From Eublepharis macularius (Eukaryota > Chordata > Lepidosauria > Squamata > Eublepharidae), in assembly GCF_028583425.1 (NCBI RefSeq), contig NC_072795.1, positions 7,525,001 to 7,589,000 of the forward strand: 64,000 nucleotides of DNA. Direction: 5' to 3'. Position 1 is the first letter of the stretch. Each line of letters starts with the position of its first letter. The position numbers and the translations under genes were made by a program. The notes beneath the pieces are model-generated. The model saw only the letters and a list, made by a program, of their open reading frames with translations, had not been told where the DNA came from and searched no databases. Shown here piece after piece: positions 10,456 through 21,504 of the stretch.

Positions 10456-10800
10456 CTAGAAACAAAGCCCGTTGGGGGGGGGGAATACAACGGGCTCTAG
10501 AAAGGGCAGGGCAGGCGGGGCTGGCATTGCCCCCTCCACAGCACTGCTCTGTGGCTGGTGCCTGCAACCACCAGTGGCCTGTTCTGGTCCTGTTGGGGAT
10601 GCAGGGAGTGCTAGAAAGGGTAGGGCAGGCAGGCCAGGTATTGCCCCCTCCCCAGCACTGTGATGGGGGGGGTGCCATGGGCTCCTGCACCTGGAAGAGG
10701 CCTGTTCCTGCTCCATTGGCAGTGGATCAGGCCACTGCAGGTGGGGAGCCCCACCAGGAAGGTAGGGGTATGAAAGCCACGGCTACTCAGCTGGCAGAGC
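10456..10800 (-). mobile_element. Helitron-like 3' end, second copy
   Basis: Minus-strand reading: hairpin GCCCGTTG with CAACGGGC (plus 10467-10474 and 10488-10495), spacer, CTAG, then T. Followed inward by AGAAAGGGCAGGGCAGGCGG and CTGGCATTGCCCCCTCC, repeated at 10613. Same family as 3082-3436. Confidence 0.55.
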
Positions 10801-11460
10801 CATAGATCCAGAGACAAGGTCTACTGAAGCAGCCAAGAAAGGAGAGGTAGACCTGGTCTCTGAGGGGAAAGGAGGCCAAGGTCTACCAGCCCAACAAAGG
10901 GAGATGGAGCAGCAGGAGCAGTGGCCCTCATGCGCCTGCCAGCTCCCCCAGTTCAGTCTAATCAGGCAGCTGGCAGGCAGGTAGAGCTGCCAGAGGTGGG
11001 GATGGGGGAAGGGAGAAGGCAGCAGGCAGAAGTCTGACAGGAGTAGAGGGCAGGCACGGGGCCACGTGGCGGGGGGGTGGGTGTGGGAGGGGAGAATGCA
11101 GGGAAGACGAGACAGGCAGGCAGACGTCTGGCAGGAATAGAGGGAAAGGCACCGGGGCGCGTGCGGGGGGGGGCGAGTGGGGGAGGGGAGAATGCAGGGA
11201 TGGTGAGACAGGCAGGCAGGAGTCAGGCAGAAGGAGGCTGGCGTGCAGGGTGCGCAGCTGGGTTGGGGGTGGGGATGGGCGTCGGGAGCAGACAGCATAG
11301 TGTGCTTCTTCACCTGCCAGGTGCCTGGTTTGTCCCCATTCGGCTGGAGGCAAGGGAGGGAGGGGAGCAGGCAGCGGGGTGCGCTCCTGCTCCGGCCTCG
11401 TCGGCAAGCCCTGTTACTGAGACTCACTTGTCATCCCCGCTAGGCACGCGCGAGAGCACG
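10801..11460. repeat. GC-rich tract with about 93-bp tandem unit, possibly Helitron interior
   Basis: Two adjacent units at about 11026-11210 share AGTCTGxCAGGAxTAGAGGG, GGGGAGAATGCAGGGA and GAGACAGGCAGGCAG. Open frames on both strands result from G-richness, not from a gene I can name. Confidence 0.45.
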
Positions 11461-12013
11461 CCTGCACTGTGGAATCCATGTGAGTTGTCGGCAACACGCT
11501 TTCACAATTATGTTATAGGATTGTGTCATCTCTTCTGGTTGTATCCAGAAGTGGCATCATGACACTCTAGGAATTTCCTAAATCTTTATGGTGCGCAGGG
11601 AGGAGATGCTGAAGCCTCTCTGTCCCATGCTGCTTCTTCATTGGGGAAACCTTTGCATGGCCCATTGGTACACCTTAGGATTTCCAGGTGTTGGGCTGAG
11701 GTGGGCAGCGGTAACTTACCGACTCTCACGTGCAAAGTGCATGGGCACTTCTTGGCACCATGCAATGATGTCATTTCCAATGGGACCCAGAAACTACGCC
11801 ATCACACCAGGGCCTGTTCTCTAAAATGTGGACAAAAACAGCATTTTGGGACGAGTTTTAGAGAATCATCCCAGGTGCGATCCTCGTTGCTTCTGGGTCG
11901 TGCCAGAAATGACATCACTGGCTGGAGACGTGGGCGCATTTATGCCTATTTTGCCATCCTGCCCACTGGCCTGCTTCCTCCCTCCGTTGTGTCAAGCTGT
12001 TTATAAATCTAAA
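11461..12013. other. CHRNG intron, diverged MITE debris
   Basis: Holds CTCTAGGAATTTCCTAAATC and GATGTCATTTCCAATGG, reminiscent of the hairpin MITEs near 38 kb. No clear termini. Confidence 0.35.
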
Positions 12014-12263
12014 CAGGGCTTTTTTTCTGGGAAAAGAGGTGGTGGAACTCAGTGGGTTGCCCTCGGAGAAAATGGTCACACGGCTGGTGGCCCCGCCCCC
12101 TGATCTCCAGACAGAGAGGAGTTTAGATTGCCCTCCTCAGTGCGAAGGGCAATCTACACTCCCCTCTGTCTGGAGATCAGGGGGCGGAGCCACCGGCCAT
12201 GTGACCATTTTCAAGAGGTTTCGGAACTCTGTTCCCCCGCGTTCCTGCTGAAAAAAAGCCCTG
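12014..12263 (+). mobile_element. hAT-type MITE, CAGGGCTTTTTTTC family
   Basis: Ends CAGGGCTTTTTTTCTGGG and CTGAAAAAAAGCCCTG. The interior is an imperfect palindrome around CTCCTCAGTGCGAAGGGC. No clean target duplication in this copy. Confidence 0.8.
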
Positions 12264-13442
12264 TTTATAATACTATGTATGGTGTGGTGTGGTTATTGAA
12301 TATTGGTGTTCAATGTCAAGCTGCTTTTGTACTCTTCCTTGAAATCCTACTGTTATGTATTGTATGCATAAAACTGTATTTATTATAGTCACTGTTTACA
12401 AAATAGAGCATTTCTAGCACTTAAAAAAAAGTGGATTGATCATTCTGAATTGCATTATAATTGCTCATAGTTGTTACCCTCTGGAGGGCAGGTGCCTTCC
12501 TTCCTTTGCAGTTTCAGTCCGGGGGAGCCCTTCCCTTTGCTTTTTGTTCCTCCCTCCAGTCAGCTGGTAATTGGTGGGCAGAGACCCAGATCACCAGGAG
12601 TTTGCCCGCCATTGGTGGCTTGGTAACCCTAACCTCCAGTGATGCAAATATCGACCCTCAAGGGTTGAGTCTGAGTTTTTTTGCAGGGGCAATGTTCCAT
12701 CATTTAAGCCCCCCCCCCAAGTCTGAAATTAGCCACAGGTTAACCACATCATGGAGAATGTAGCCATTGTCTGCTCCCATATTTGCTAAATATTCTTTGA
12801 ATATCTGGCAACGGTGTGTGACATCCTGTGTCGTTTGACCTAGGTCTTTGATATTTGAGAATGGCCGTTTGAAAGTATTTGCTAACGAGATGCATTTAAT
12901 GGTTCAGATGTTAGCTGGTTGGCAAAGATCTTTGTGGGTAGAGGACACTGTGGGCTGGCACGAGGTAGGATTTCACTTCATTGTATTTCATAGCTGGCGA
13001 CGGATCAGTATTCGACAGGATTTAATAGCTGACATGCAAGGGAATCAGAATTTGAAAGTATCCGATAGATGACATCCAGCAGGGTTTTGTGTCCAAGAGA
13101 CAGATGTGGGGAGGCATTAAAATTGTGACACTGCTGGAAAGCTGACAGCTTGTGAGATTTCTTGTCAGAGGCCTCCTGAAACGGAAAAACCAGCAAGTCT
13201 AAAGGCTAAGCTAGCTGTGACAGGAAGCGCCTTGTGTATTTATATATTGTGTATTTATATATTTGTCCACTATTCCTGTATAAAGCTGGGAGTGATGGGA
13301 TCTATTTTAACAGAGCAGGCAGGCAAGGGGAACTAAATCTTGCTGAGCTCTGGTGCTTTCTCCAAGCTTGCCTCCAATACCAAAAGTGAGTTGGCCTAGG
13401 ATGCAGATATGGGGGAACAATGCTCTCTTCGTCTCCCCGTAG
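12264..13442. other. CHRNG intron, no feature recognised
   Basis: Unique, AT-rich, with a short ATTTATATA duplication near 13235-13262. Confidence 0.45.
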
Positions 13443-13557
13443 GTATTTAACCTTCCTTCTGGTGGTCACCATCGTCATCGTTGTGAATGCTGTAATTGTA
13501 CTCAACGTATCTCTGAGGACTCCCAACACCCACTCCATGTCACAGCGCGTCCGGCAG
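13443..13557 (+). CDS. CHRNG: CHRNG exon (probably exon 9), M3 and start of cytoplasmic loop
   Basis: A 115-bp exon after the acceptor CTCCCCGTAG, ending at donor GTATTT. It encodes [20 protein letters not shown] (M3), then [18 protein letters not shown], the conserved entry into the intracellular loop. The donor is followed by a T/A-rich run. A 1-kb hAT element begins 137 bp downstream. Confidence 0.96.
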
Positions 13558-13693
13558 GTATTTTTTTTTAAAAAAAATCTTGTTTCTTTTAAACGTTTCC
13601 ATACCTTCTCTCCAAGGACGCATGCCCAAGGTGCTTGCAATCTACTCGGAAGGATAGATGCCGTAATCTCATAGCTGGCACTAACCATACAAG

Positions 13694-14689
13694 CAGGGGT
13701 CATTTCGTAGAAAAAGAGCTGCAGGAACTCATTAGCATAACTCATTAGCATAACTCATTAGCATATGCCACACCCCTTGCCATCGCCGGAAGTGTGTCAT
13801 TAGCATGACTGGTTTGCATATGCCACACCCCTTGACATCATCGGAAGTGTGTCAGAAGGCAACACCCCCCCTCCTCAGGCTCCACCCCCAAAATAAGACT
13901 TTACTTCTTACTGTTTTTACAACCTAAGTCATAAACAGCAACCCTCATCCCACAGGAGAAATGAAAAAATTAGTTATCATGTTACTTAACAACAGCTGCC
14001 AAAAGTTTCTGCAGATTTCAATACAATAGGACTACAGTTACAGACTAGAACATAATACCACCCCCAAAGGCTCCTAAAACATGACATACCATGAGGGGGG
14101 GAGATAATAGCAACACTCACCGCCACTCACCACCACTCAGTACCACGGCTTGCAGGCCGGGAGGATGGGTTCTGCAGGCTCGAGTGGCCCGGTTGGCCAT
14201 GGAGTGGGCTCCGGAGGCCGCCGTGGGCTGTGCGCCGCCTCAACCAGCTTGCAGACCGGGAGGACGGGCTCCGCAGGCCGCAGTGGTGCTGGCTGGCCAC
14301 GGGGCCAGCTCCAGAGGCTACCGTGGGCCGCAGGCCACCTCAACTGGCTTGCAGGCCAGGAGGACAGGCCGTGCAAGCCTGAGCGGCCTGCCTGGCTGCG
14401 GGGCGGGCTTTGGAGGCTACCGCAGGCCACACACTGCCTCAACCGGCTTGCAGGCCAGGAAGACGGGCCGCACAGGCCCGAGTGGCCCAGCTGGCTGCAG
14501 GGCTGGCTCCGGAGGCCGCCACAGGCCGCACACCGCCTCAACGCTGCTGCTTCTTCTGCCGTCGCCGCCTACTGCTAAAGACACGGGCAGCGCAGGGAGG
14601 AAAAGGAATCATGTGGGCGGGGCCACATGATCTCTTTTCAGAGGTTCCGGAACAGCGTTCCGGTGTGTTCTCCCTCAAAATGAGGCCTG
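13694..14689. mobile_element. Non-autonomous hAT element with internal 100-bp tandem repeat
   Basis: Flanked by an exact 8-bp duplication CATACAAG (13686-13693 and 14690-14697). Ends CAGGGGTCATTTCGTAG and CTCAAAATGAGGCCTG. Inside, 14149-14545 holds four GC-rich units of 99-100 bp starting CTTGCAGGCC at 14149, 14248, 14348 and 14447. No transposase frame is recognised. Confidence 0.85.
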
Positions 14690-14697
14690 CATACAAG

Positions 14698-15248
14698 CAG
14701 CAAGAGCTCTAAGAGCTCTGGTTGTTAGTTTGAAGCACCCTTGCTTCTGGATTCTTTTTTGAGTGTGTGTACCTCCTTAGCAAGCAACACGGGAGACTGG
14801 TTGGTAAAATAGAAAGGAATTCATTAGAAAGAGAACATAGGAGCATGTGCTAGGCAGAAACTGCTCATAAAAGCATTTAGGCAAGGTAAAAACAAATAAC
14901 AGCTTGCTAATCTATCAGTGTTCTACCTAGCTAAAATACTACTTTTCTGGCTATCTGTCTAAGAATTCTCTGAGTTGGTTCCAAAGCTGGTTGTTCTTAC
15001 CCAAGTCCATCCATTCCAGCTCACTCTAGGCATCCTGGAGTGGGCATGGAGCTAGAAGCTCTCCTCTTCCATAGCTGGTAGCTGGCAATGATTACAAGGT
15101 TAGCATAGCTGGTCAAGACTGGAATGGTGTACAGAGATAGAACGGTAAACTACCCAGAAACAGAGAGGCTTCTTCAAAGTGGTCGGGGCCATCAGCCCAC
15201 TGAAGAAACCAATCAGGGCTTGTTACTTAATTGGACATTATCTCAGTG
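14698..15248. other. CHRNG intron, no feature recognised
   Basis: No exon or repeat named in this stretch. Confidence 0.45.
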
Positions 15249-15442
15249 CAGGGCTTTTTTCTGGGAAAAGAGGCGGTGGAACTCTCAAGAGGAAAATGAG
15301 GGAGAAACACACAGGCCCCCTTACAAAATGGCCGTTCCCTCCAGGGGAACTGATCTCTGTCTGGAGATCAGGGGGCGGGGCCACCGGGCACGAGAGGTGC
15401 CGGAACTCCGTTCCACTGCGTTCCTGCTGAAAAAAAGCCCTG
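15249..15442 (+). mobile_element. hAT-type MITE, CAGGGCTTTTTTTC family
   Basis: Shorter copy with both ends; flanks TCTCAGTG and CCTCAGCG agree at 6 of 8 bases. Confidence 0.8.
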
Positions 15443-15756
15443 CCTCAGCGTGAAAGTTTAGGGAGGATGGCTAGAGCTGAGAGCAGTGCTAGGCACTGGG
15501 CTTCTCAAGGCCACCTTCTCAGTAAAGATAGGAATGCAGGCGCAGCTAATTAACGGTGCCTCTCTCAGCAAACAGGCCTAGAAAGATCTCTTGCAGGCAT
15601 GAAGCCTGAACCAAAGTTTTACTCTGTAAATGGTGGAATAGGGCCTGCTCCTTACAGGAAGCTCACAGGAAGCTTCATTGCCTTTTTGCTGCCTCTGCTT
15701 CCCCAAGTCACCCCAATGTCACCTGTGGCTTTTGCTCTCTGACCCCACTTCCCCAG

Positions 15757-15964
15757 GTTTTCCTGTGCCTATTGCCACATTACTTGGGTATGCACATGCG
15801 GCGTAACAACCAGCCTGCCGAGACTCGGCTCATTCGGCGAAGGAGCTCGCTGGGCCTCATGGCGAAAGCTGACGAGTACATGCTGTGGAAGGCACGGAGT
15901 GAACTCCTCTTCGAAAGGCAGAAGGAGCGCATTGGACTGATGAAGTCTTTCTTAGCAAAGATCA
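15757..15964 (+). CDS. CHRNG: CHRNG exon (probably exon 10), M3-M4 cytoplasmic loop
   Basis: A 208-bp exon after the acceptor CTTCCCCAG, ending at donor GTGAGT. It opens with [15 protein letters not shown], the family's post-M3 helix, then a basic stretch [20 protein letters not shown] and [12 protein letters not shown]. The M3-M4 loop is the least conserved part of the subunit and is where rapsyn and kinases act. The RRRSS motif looks like a basophilic kinase site; that is inference. Confidence 0.93.
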
Positions 15965-16359
15965 GTGAGTTGCTGGCTGTAAGGAGCAGCTTTTGGCCTT
16001 TTGGGACAGAGAGAAGCTCCCACGGGAGAGTTTCATGTTCTTCTTCCCAAGAGGAATCAGGAGTTCTTGGCAGTCTTCACAAAGTCACTGGCCTTGCAGA
16101 GGAATTGTCTATAGACGTCCAACTGTGCAGGATGTGAGAGGGGTACAGGAGCAAGCACACAGCAGTCGGTACTTGGACTAGACCCAAAACAACATTCACG
16201 TTCTAACTTTCCAAAAGGTGCTTTCTCTAGTCCATGTCAAAACTCAGACCACTTTTATTTTCCCCACTTTTGTCTGAACAATTCTGAAGTCCAGCGACAC
16301 CATAATAAAGTCTAGCAACATTTTTGTTATTTATGGTATCTGTAGTCTCATTGAGGCTA
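15965..16359. other. CHRNG intron, no feature recognised
   Basis: Unique sequence between the loop exon and the next fold-back element. Confidence 0.45.
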
Positions 16360-16795
16360 GAGTCTCTCTACACAAGACGCCTCGGCGTGTATTCGTCAAG
16401 TGTAGGAAGACACAATGTTAGCTGGGAAGCGTAGTTTAAAAAGACAGAGCTGGTGGAGATCACTCCTCAGAGGGTTTGTTAATTTCATCTTTGCCTCCCC
16501 CAAGGCTCTGTCAATTTCACTTCTCTAGTCTAAAACTGTGTGGAATGCCAACCAGAGGGCAGCGAGGCATGGAAATGGGTTGGAGCTGCTTTCCAGAGCC
16601 GGGCTTGGAGCTGGAGAGGTTACAATGGGCTGAAGTTTCCCTGCTGTCATTTCACAGCCCCTGCACACAGCTCTACTATATAGCAAAGCCTTTCCCCTGT
16701 TGCCGGCTCTGCCTTTTTAAACTACCCTTCCCAGCTACCATTGCATCTCCTGACACATGTTCTTCATGTGTCAGATGTCTCGTGTAGAGACACTC
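16360..16795. mobile_element. Long-TIR fold-back transposon (GAGTCTCTCTACAC family)
   Basis: Arms of about 90 bp: GAGTCTCTCTACACAAGAC to TAGTTTAAAAAGACAGAGC on the left, GGCTCTGCCTTTTTAAACTA to TCTCGTGTAGAGACACTC on the right. Confidence 0.75.
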
Positions 16796-16989
16796 TCAAG
16801 GTGGAATACACAGTACAAGCCAAATACAATCAAGAGCTTGGGACATCCAATAAAACAGTGCAATAGAGCTTTCATAAGCCCTGAGTCACTTTTTCAGATA
16901 TTACTACTGCTTGGATCAGTTGCCTACTGGTCCCCATTAAGCAAGCACTTTTAGTAATTGAAGTACACAATCAGGAGGTTGATATTGCT

Positions 16990-17110
16990 TCACTTGGCAA
17001 AGTAAAAAATCATGGCCATGTAATGGCCGGGATCTCACTCCCTCTGACTCATGAAAGCTCATATTCAAATAAACTTTATTAGTCTTTCAGGTGCCATTGA
17101 AATTTGGTTT
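16990..17110. repeat. Fragment of the hammerhead-like fold-back family
   Basis: Holds CATGAAAGCTCATATTCAAA, TAAACTTTATTAGTCTTTC and AGGTGCC, the diverged core of the family. Confidence 0.5.
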
Positions 17111-17310
17111 TATTTCATTTGGAAATGGACCAGAGACCACCACTGGTCTCTCGACCACACTTTGAGAACATCCTAACATATGAACAGCAATGTACTGTCT
17201 CCTAGAAGTAACCTACCATCCAACACTGAAACTAAAGAACACTCCCCCTCCCCCGGTCTTATTCCTTCCTCTACATCCTTGACAGTCTGTCCCTGCTTGC
17301 TCACTCCCAG

Positions 17311-17444
17311 GAGGAGGCTTGGAGAACGGCTGCCCCCAGGAGCTTTGCAGCAGCCTGCGCCACGCAGCTCCAGAAATCCAGGCTTGCGCCGATGCCTGCA
17401 ACCACATCGCTAAGACTTTGCAAGAGAAAAACGACTTCGACAGT
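17311..17444 (+). CDS. CHRNG: CHRNG exon (probably exon 11), amphipathic helix before M4
   Basis: A 134-bp exon after the acceptor TCACTCCCAG, ending at donor GTAAGT. It encodes RGGLENGCPQELCSSLRHAA, then PEIQACADACNHIAKTLQ and EKNDFDS. The AAPEIQACxxACNxIA pattern corresponds to AAPAIQACVEACNLIA in human gamma as I recall it. This is the start of the MA helix that flanks the cytoplasmic vestibule. Confidence 0.93.
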
Positions 17445-17879
17445 GTAAGTTGACATGCATGATTGTCCTTTGACGGCTACTCTGTGCTGCCAAGGAAACC
17501 TTGTTTGCGAGAAAAAGGTGTTGCAGGGCATTTAGGATTTCTCTCTGAGATTTGCATATAAGAGAACCATTGGCAAACATGCCCTTCTGCTACTAAATCC
17601 TCTCTTGATTTTAATTTTAACTTGACCTTGAGAGAATTCTAACAAATCATGATAAATTAGCCGTTTAGTTGGACTCACCATTTCCCTTCTAAAATGAGCT
17701 TTTTGCGATGATAGCCAGAGATATTTTCAAACAAAACCTAAGTTTATATTTATTCCATATTCTCAAAATGGCATGCCTGATGTAATGATTATTAAACTGT
17801 GCATTAACCTTAGCCTTATCATACCATAAGTATTCATGCCACCCAGTTTTAAATCATGCCCTCCAAGATCCAATACTCT

Positions 17880-18856
17880 TCTGTTTTTTAACAAAATCCA
17901 TTCCTTCATCCAAACCAAACAATTAGCAGCAAAATATAATCTCTAATCTGGTAAACCCAAACCTCCTCTTTCTCTTGCATCCTACAATTTAACCCTTGGG
18001 GTTTTGCCTTGCCATATAAATCTCGATATATCCTTTTGCCGTTTTTAAATGATGCCTCCGTTGTCAAAACTAGAATTGTCTGAAATAAGAGTAACATTCT
18101 AGGTAAAACATTCATTTTAACTGTAGCTATTCTTCTTCCCAACAGTGATAATTGAATTTTATCTCATCTTAACATATTCCTTTTAATTTCATTCCAAGTC
18201 ATAATATAATTATTTTGGAATAACATACAGTTCATATTTGACAAAGTGATACCCAAGTATTTTATCTTTTTCTCAATTTTGAACCCTGATTTGTTCTCCA
18301 ATTTCATTTGATCCTGTATTTTCATATTTTTAGTTAACACTTTGGTCTTCTGCTTATTAACCTTGAAACCAGCCACTACACCAAATTCTTTCAATTTTAA
18401 CATTAGGGTTTCAATTCCCTTTAGCAGGTCCTCCAAAACCAGCACCAAATCATTTGCAAAGGCTCCCGTTTCAAGCACCAATATAAATAACAAGGGTGAC
18501 ACTGAGCAACCTTGTCTTGTACCTCTTTGTATTTCACATGGTTTAGTTAACTCCCCCTTAACCACTATTCATGCTGACTGAGATGTATAAATCGACTTAG
18601 TCCATTTTATAAAATTTTCTCCAAAGTCCATATCCACCAAAATCTTAAACAGAAATATCCAGTTTAAATTGTCAAAGGCCTTCTCAGCATCCAGAAAAAT
18701 CAAAGCAGCTTGTTTTTCGTTATGTTTTTCCAAATACTCCAAAATATCCAATACTATTCTTACATCAAAATATCCAATAAACTTCAGCTGCCTCTTGGGT
18801 TGAAATCCACTTTGATCTTCATGAATAATGTCCTGGAGAATACTTTTTGGCTGAAT
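17880..18856 (-). mobile_element. L1-type LINE fragment, reverse transcriptase region
   Basis: Minus-strand frames carry LDAEKAFDNLNWIFLFKIL, RGTRQGCSVSPLLFILVLE, FANDLVLVLED (the catalytic YADD box decayed to FAND) and KQKTKVLTKNM, then GRRIATVKMNVLPRMLLLFQ. This order is the RT domain of L1 ORF2. Frameshifts separate the pieces. Antisense in the last CHRNG intron. Confidence 0.85.
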
Positions 18857-19216
18857 GGAAACTGTTTATAGATTTTTACATGAAATAGATAACAATGATT
18901 TGATGATATCTGGATTTATGGATCATGAACAATAGAAAAAAGAGGGCTCTTACGTTTAACACAGAATAAGCGAGATTTTGAAAACAATATATATTTGTTG
19001 TGGGGAAAAATCAGAACTCAACTTGTAGTTTAGGTTTCTTTTCTTTTCTTTCTCGTATCTTTCTAAGTTGTATTTTCTTTTTATTATTATTAGCTGTGTG
19101 TCCTGTTTGTTTTTTCATGTTAATGTGTACTGTTAGTGTCATTTTTTAGATTGTTGTGTTTTTTCCTTATCTTTTATGCTTACTGTTTATTGTTTAATTT
19201 TAAAATTTATACCCAG
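18857..19216. other. CHRNG intron, T-rich, no feature recognised
   Basis: T/A-rich stretch leading to the polypyrimidine tract of the last exon. Confidence 0.5.
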
Positions 19217-19387
19217 GAGAATGAAGAGTGGATCCTGGTGGGAAGGGTCATCGACCGAGTCTGCTTCCTCGTCATGGCCTCCATCTTTGTGTTCGGGACT
19301 GTCAGTGTTTTCCTGATGGCCCATTTTAACCAGGCACCCGATCAGCCTTTCCCGGGGGACCCCAACCTGTACCTGCCCTTGGAATGA
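19217..19387 (+). CDS. CHRNG: CHRNG last exon (probably exon 12), M4 and C-terminus
   Basis: The 171-bp terminal exon after the acceptor TTATACCCAG encodes 56 residues and TGA. It starts [20 protein letters not shown], which is the end of the MA helix and the start of M4. It ends [20 protein letters not shown], the typical gamma C-terminus. No frameshift or premature stop. An L1 fragment in antisense fills much of the intron before it. Confidence 0.97.
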   Translation, partial: ENEEWILVGRVIDRVCFLVMASIFVFGTVSVFLMAHFNQAPDQPFPGDPNLYLPLE

Positions 19388-19875
19388 CGGGGTTCTGCCC
19401 TGGACAGGTATTGGTGCCAAGTCACAAACAGTTTCATGAGAGATCTCTGTGCCGGGTGGGGAGGAAGAATCTTGCCCTTTGCCCCTTTGCCTGAGAGCCT
19501 TGCCATTTTAGCTGGTGTTTATTTATATGCCCTGATGCCCCTTAGACTCTGTTCTTTGGAGGGTCACACAGGGATGTCAGAAGTGGCTGGTTGTAGACGC
19601 GATCCCTGGTTCCCCAGGAGCAACTGAAACTGAGACAAATACAGGAACCACTTACAGATCTTTGGGGAGACCTCTGAAGATGGCTGGGATTCTTCAGTAT
19701 CAAATGCTTTGCCAACCATCAAGAGGTCTCTAGTGAAAAAAGAAAAACACCACCATAACTACCTGTTTACACTTTATAGCTTCAATTCAAAGAAAAACCA
19801 TAGGAATATATAACATCTGGCTCTTTTCCATATACAAGTCATACAATGTCACTTCTCCAAATTCACAATAATAAA
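19388..19875 (+). other. CHRNG: CHRNG 3' untranslated region, candidate
   Basis: Unique sequence downstream of the stop with no coding potential. An AATAAA hexamer lies at 19870-19875, right at the edge of a fold-back element; a second, 20644-20649, lies inside that element. Either could serve as the polyadenylation signal. Neither is supported by transcript data here. Confidence 0.35.
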
Positions 19876-20827
19876 AGGTGTCCTTCTTATTTGAAGGCAA
19901 AGTGACATTTGATGGGACCGTGCAGTGCGCATGGCGTTCGCAGTTGTACTGCATGCTGTAAAAGAAGTCATCATGATCACCTGTATTGTAATTCTTAAGT
20001 GGGTATAGTTCAATTAATCAGTCCAATAATATATTTTTCTCTTGCAGAAGAAATTCATCATTCCAGATGTCACATGCCCTGGCTTGTTGTTGCCATTTCC
20101 CGCTGCTTTCTAAAGAATGTGTCTGCAACTCCTTTCCTATGAATACAAGTGTCATGTCCTACAGTTGTATCAACCACGGGCTTCTTTCAAATACATGTTT
20201 ATGTTTATGATTCATATCCAAGCCACTGATCCTCTGAGCCCCTTTTTCTTATTATTTTGATGGATGTTTGATTGCTGTTAATGGGAAAGTCCAAACAGGA
20301 GTGAGGCATTTGTAATGCAAATGAGCCTTCTGGCCCTCATTCACTTTAGAGAGCAAGAACCATGTTAAGAGTCATGGCTGCTAGCTCACTGTACTCTCTG
20401 GTACCAGCTCCTACTAACATCTCTTCCATGAGCAGGGGGTCAAGTTGCCCACCAGCCAGATATTAAAAGGTCAAGCCAGAATTCTACCATCTTTGCCAGC
20501 TGCCAGAACTGGAAGATGTTATGCCAGACAATAACAAACTGGCTGAATGTTTTGTGCTGTTTGGTGAACGTGCGTAGGCGTTTGTCGTGTTTAACCATCT
20601 GATAAAGTGGACCCTGGCTCATAAAAGCTTTGGCCATGGCCATAATAAATGTGTTTGTTCTTAAAGTGCCACAAGACTCTTTTGTGATAGTGCCCCAAAC
20701 ATCCCTTGAGGGGAGTGGGAAGAGCATGGTGACTACTTTGACAGCATGTAGTGCAACTGCAAATGCCATGTGCACTGCACTGTCCCATTGCACTTGTTAA
20801 TTCACCTTCAAATAAGAAGGACACCTA
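19876..20827. mobile_element. Fold-back element with about 100-bp terminal inverted repeats
   Basis: AGGTGTCCTTCTTATTTGAA at 19876 is the exact inverse of TTCAAATAAGAAGGACACCT ending 20827, and similarity continues for about 100 bp (to 19981 and from 20728), including GGACxGTGCAGTGCxCATGG. No transposase or target duplication was seen. Confidence 0.7.
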
Positions 20828-20864
20828 CTCTCAGGGTGCATTGATGCAGACTGTGTATCAGCTG

Positions 20865-21303
20865 CAGGGCTGGCGCCACCATTGAGGTGGTGAGGTGGGT
20901 GCCGAGGGCGCTGAGGCGCCAGAGGGGGTGCTGAGGGCAGAGGCGTGCACCACGGAGCTGCCGTGCCTGGCCCGCAGCTGCTGCCGCCAGCCAGCCCTGC
21001 ACCGCCGCCGCTGCTGCCGCCGCCAACACACACACCCGGTCAGGCGCAGCAGCCATGGGCTAGGCTCGGCAGGCATCCAGGGTGGTATGTGGAACCTCCC
21101 CAGCCACCTGCTGTGCCCAACTGGGAGCGTGGGCAGCCTCCGTGCGCCATCCTAGCCACTTGCCGGCCACTTGGGCCGGCTTGCTGCATGATGACATCAT
21201 CACATAGTGACATCATCACGCAGTCCAGGGGGCACACGCACACACTACATGCGCACACATGTAGGGGCAGCCACGGGTGCCAGAAACCCTGGTGCCACCC
21301 CTG
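20865..21303. mobile_element. hAT-type MITE with exact target duplication
   Basis: Flanked by ATCAGCTG on both sides (20857-20864, 21304-21311). Ends CAGGGCTGGCGCCACC and GGTGCCACCCCTG. The interior is very GC-rich and contains TGACATCATCACATAGTG and a CA-rich stretch. Confidence 0.85.
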
Positions 21304-21311
21304 ATCAGCTG

Positions 21312-21504
21312 CTTGGCTCCTGGAACATACCCGAGGAAGCCAGAGCATGACTCGAGCATCTCCCACTCCCCTGAGAAATAGCTCTGCCTTCTTCCGGTCT
21401 AATTTTCAGCTGTGCTACTGTTTTCTAGTCAGGCTGCAATAGGGACCAGACACCTTTCAATGTAGCCCAGTGATTTGCCCAGTCCCCATTCAGATTTGCA
21501 AGGT
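21312..21504. other. Intergenic, no feature recognised
   Basis: Short unique sequence. Confidence 0.4.

Larger units (their letters stand above)
1..19387 (+). other. CHRNG: CHRNG gene, 3' part (nicotinic acetylcholine receptor gamma subunit)
   Basis: Gene-level entry for the seven exons listed separately. The product is the fetal/embryonic muscle subunit of the pentameric acetylcholine-gated cation channel in the postsynaptic membrane. Joined exons give about 347 residues: the end of the extracellular domain, M1, M2, M3, a cytoplasmic loop and M4, ending in [13 protein letters not shown]. Gamma rather than delta or epsilon is chosen from SQTYS with TIEWIF, from [18 protein letters not shown] around M2, and from HSM in the post-M3 segment, all as I recall them from human CHRNG. 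Every intron is GT-AG and the phases (2-1-1-2-0-1-0) are consistent. In human, CHRND lies just upstream in the same orientation; here upstream sequence is missing. Introns carry a Penelope fragment, L1, hAT MITEs and SINEs, but none interrupts an exon. Confidence 0.95.

Noticed and set aside
10783..11427. Minus-strand 214-codon frame
   Set aside because: Pro/Ser/Cys-rich translation of a G-rich tandem tract; not protein-like.
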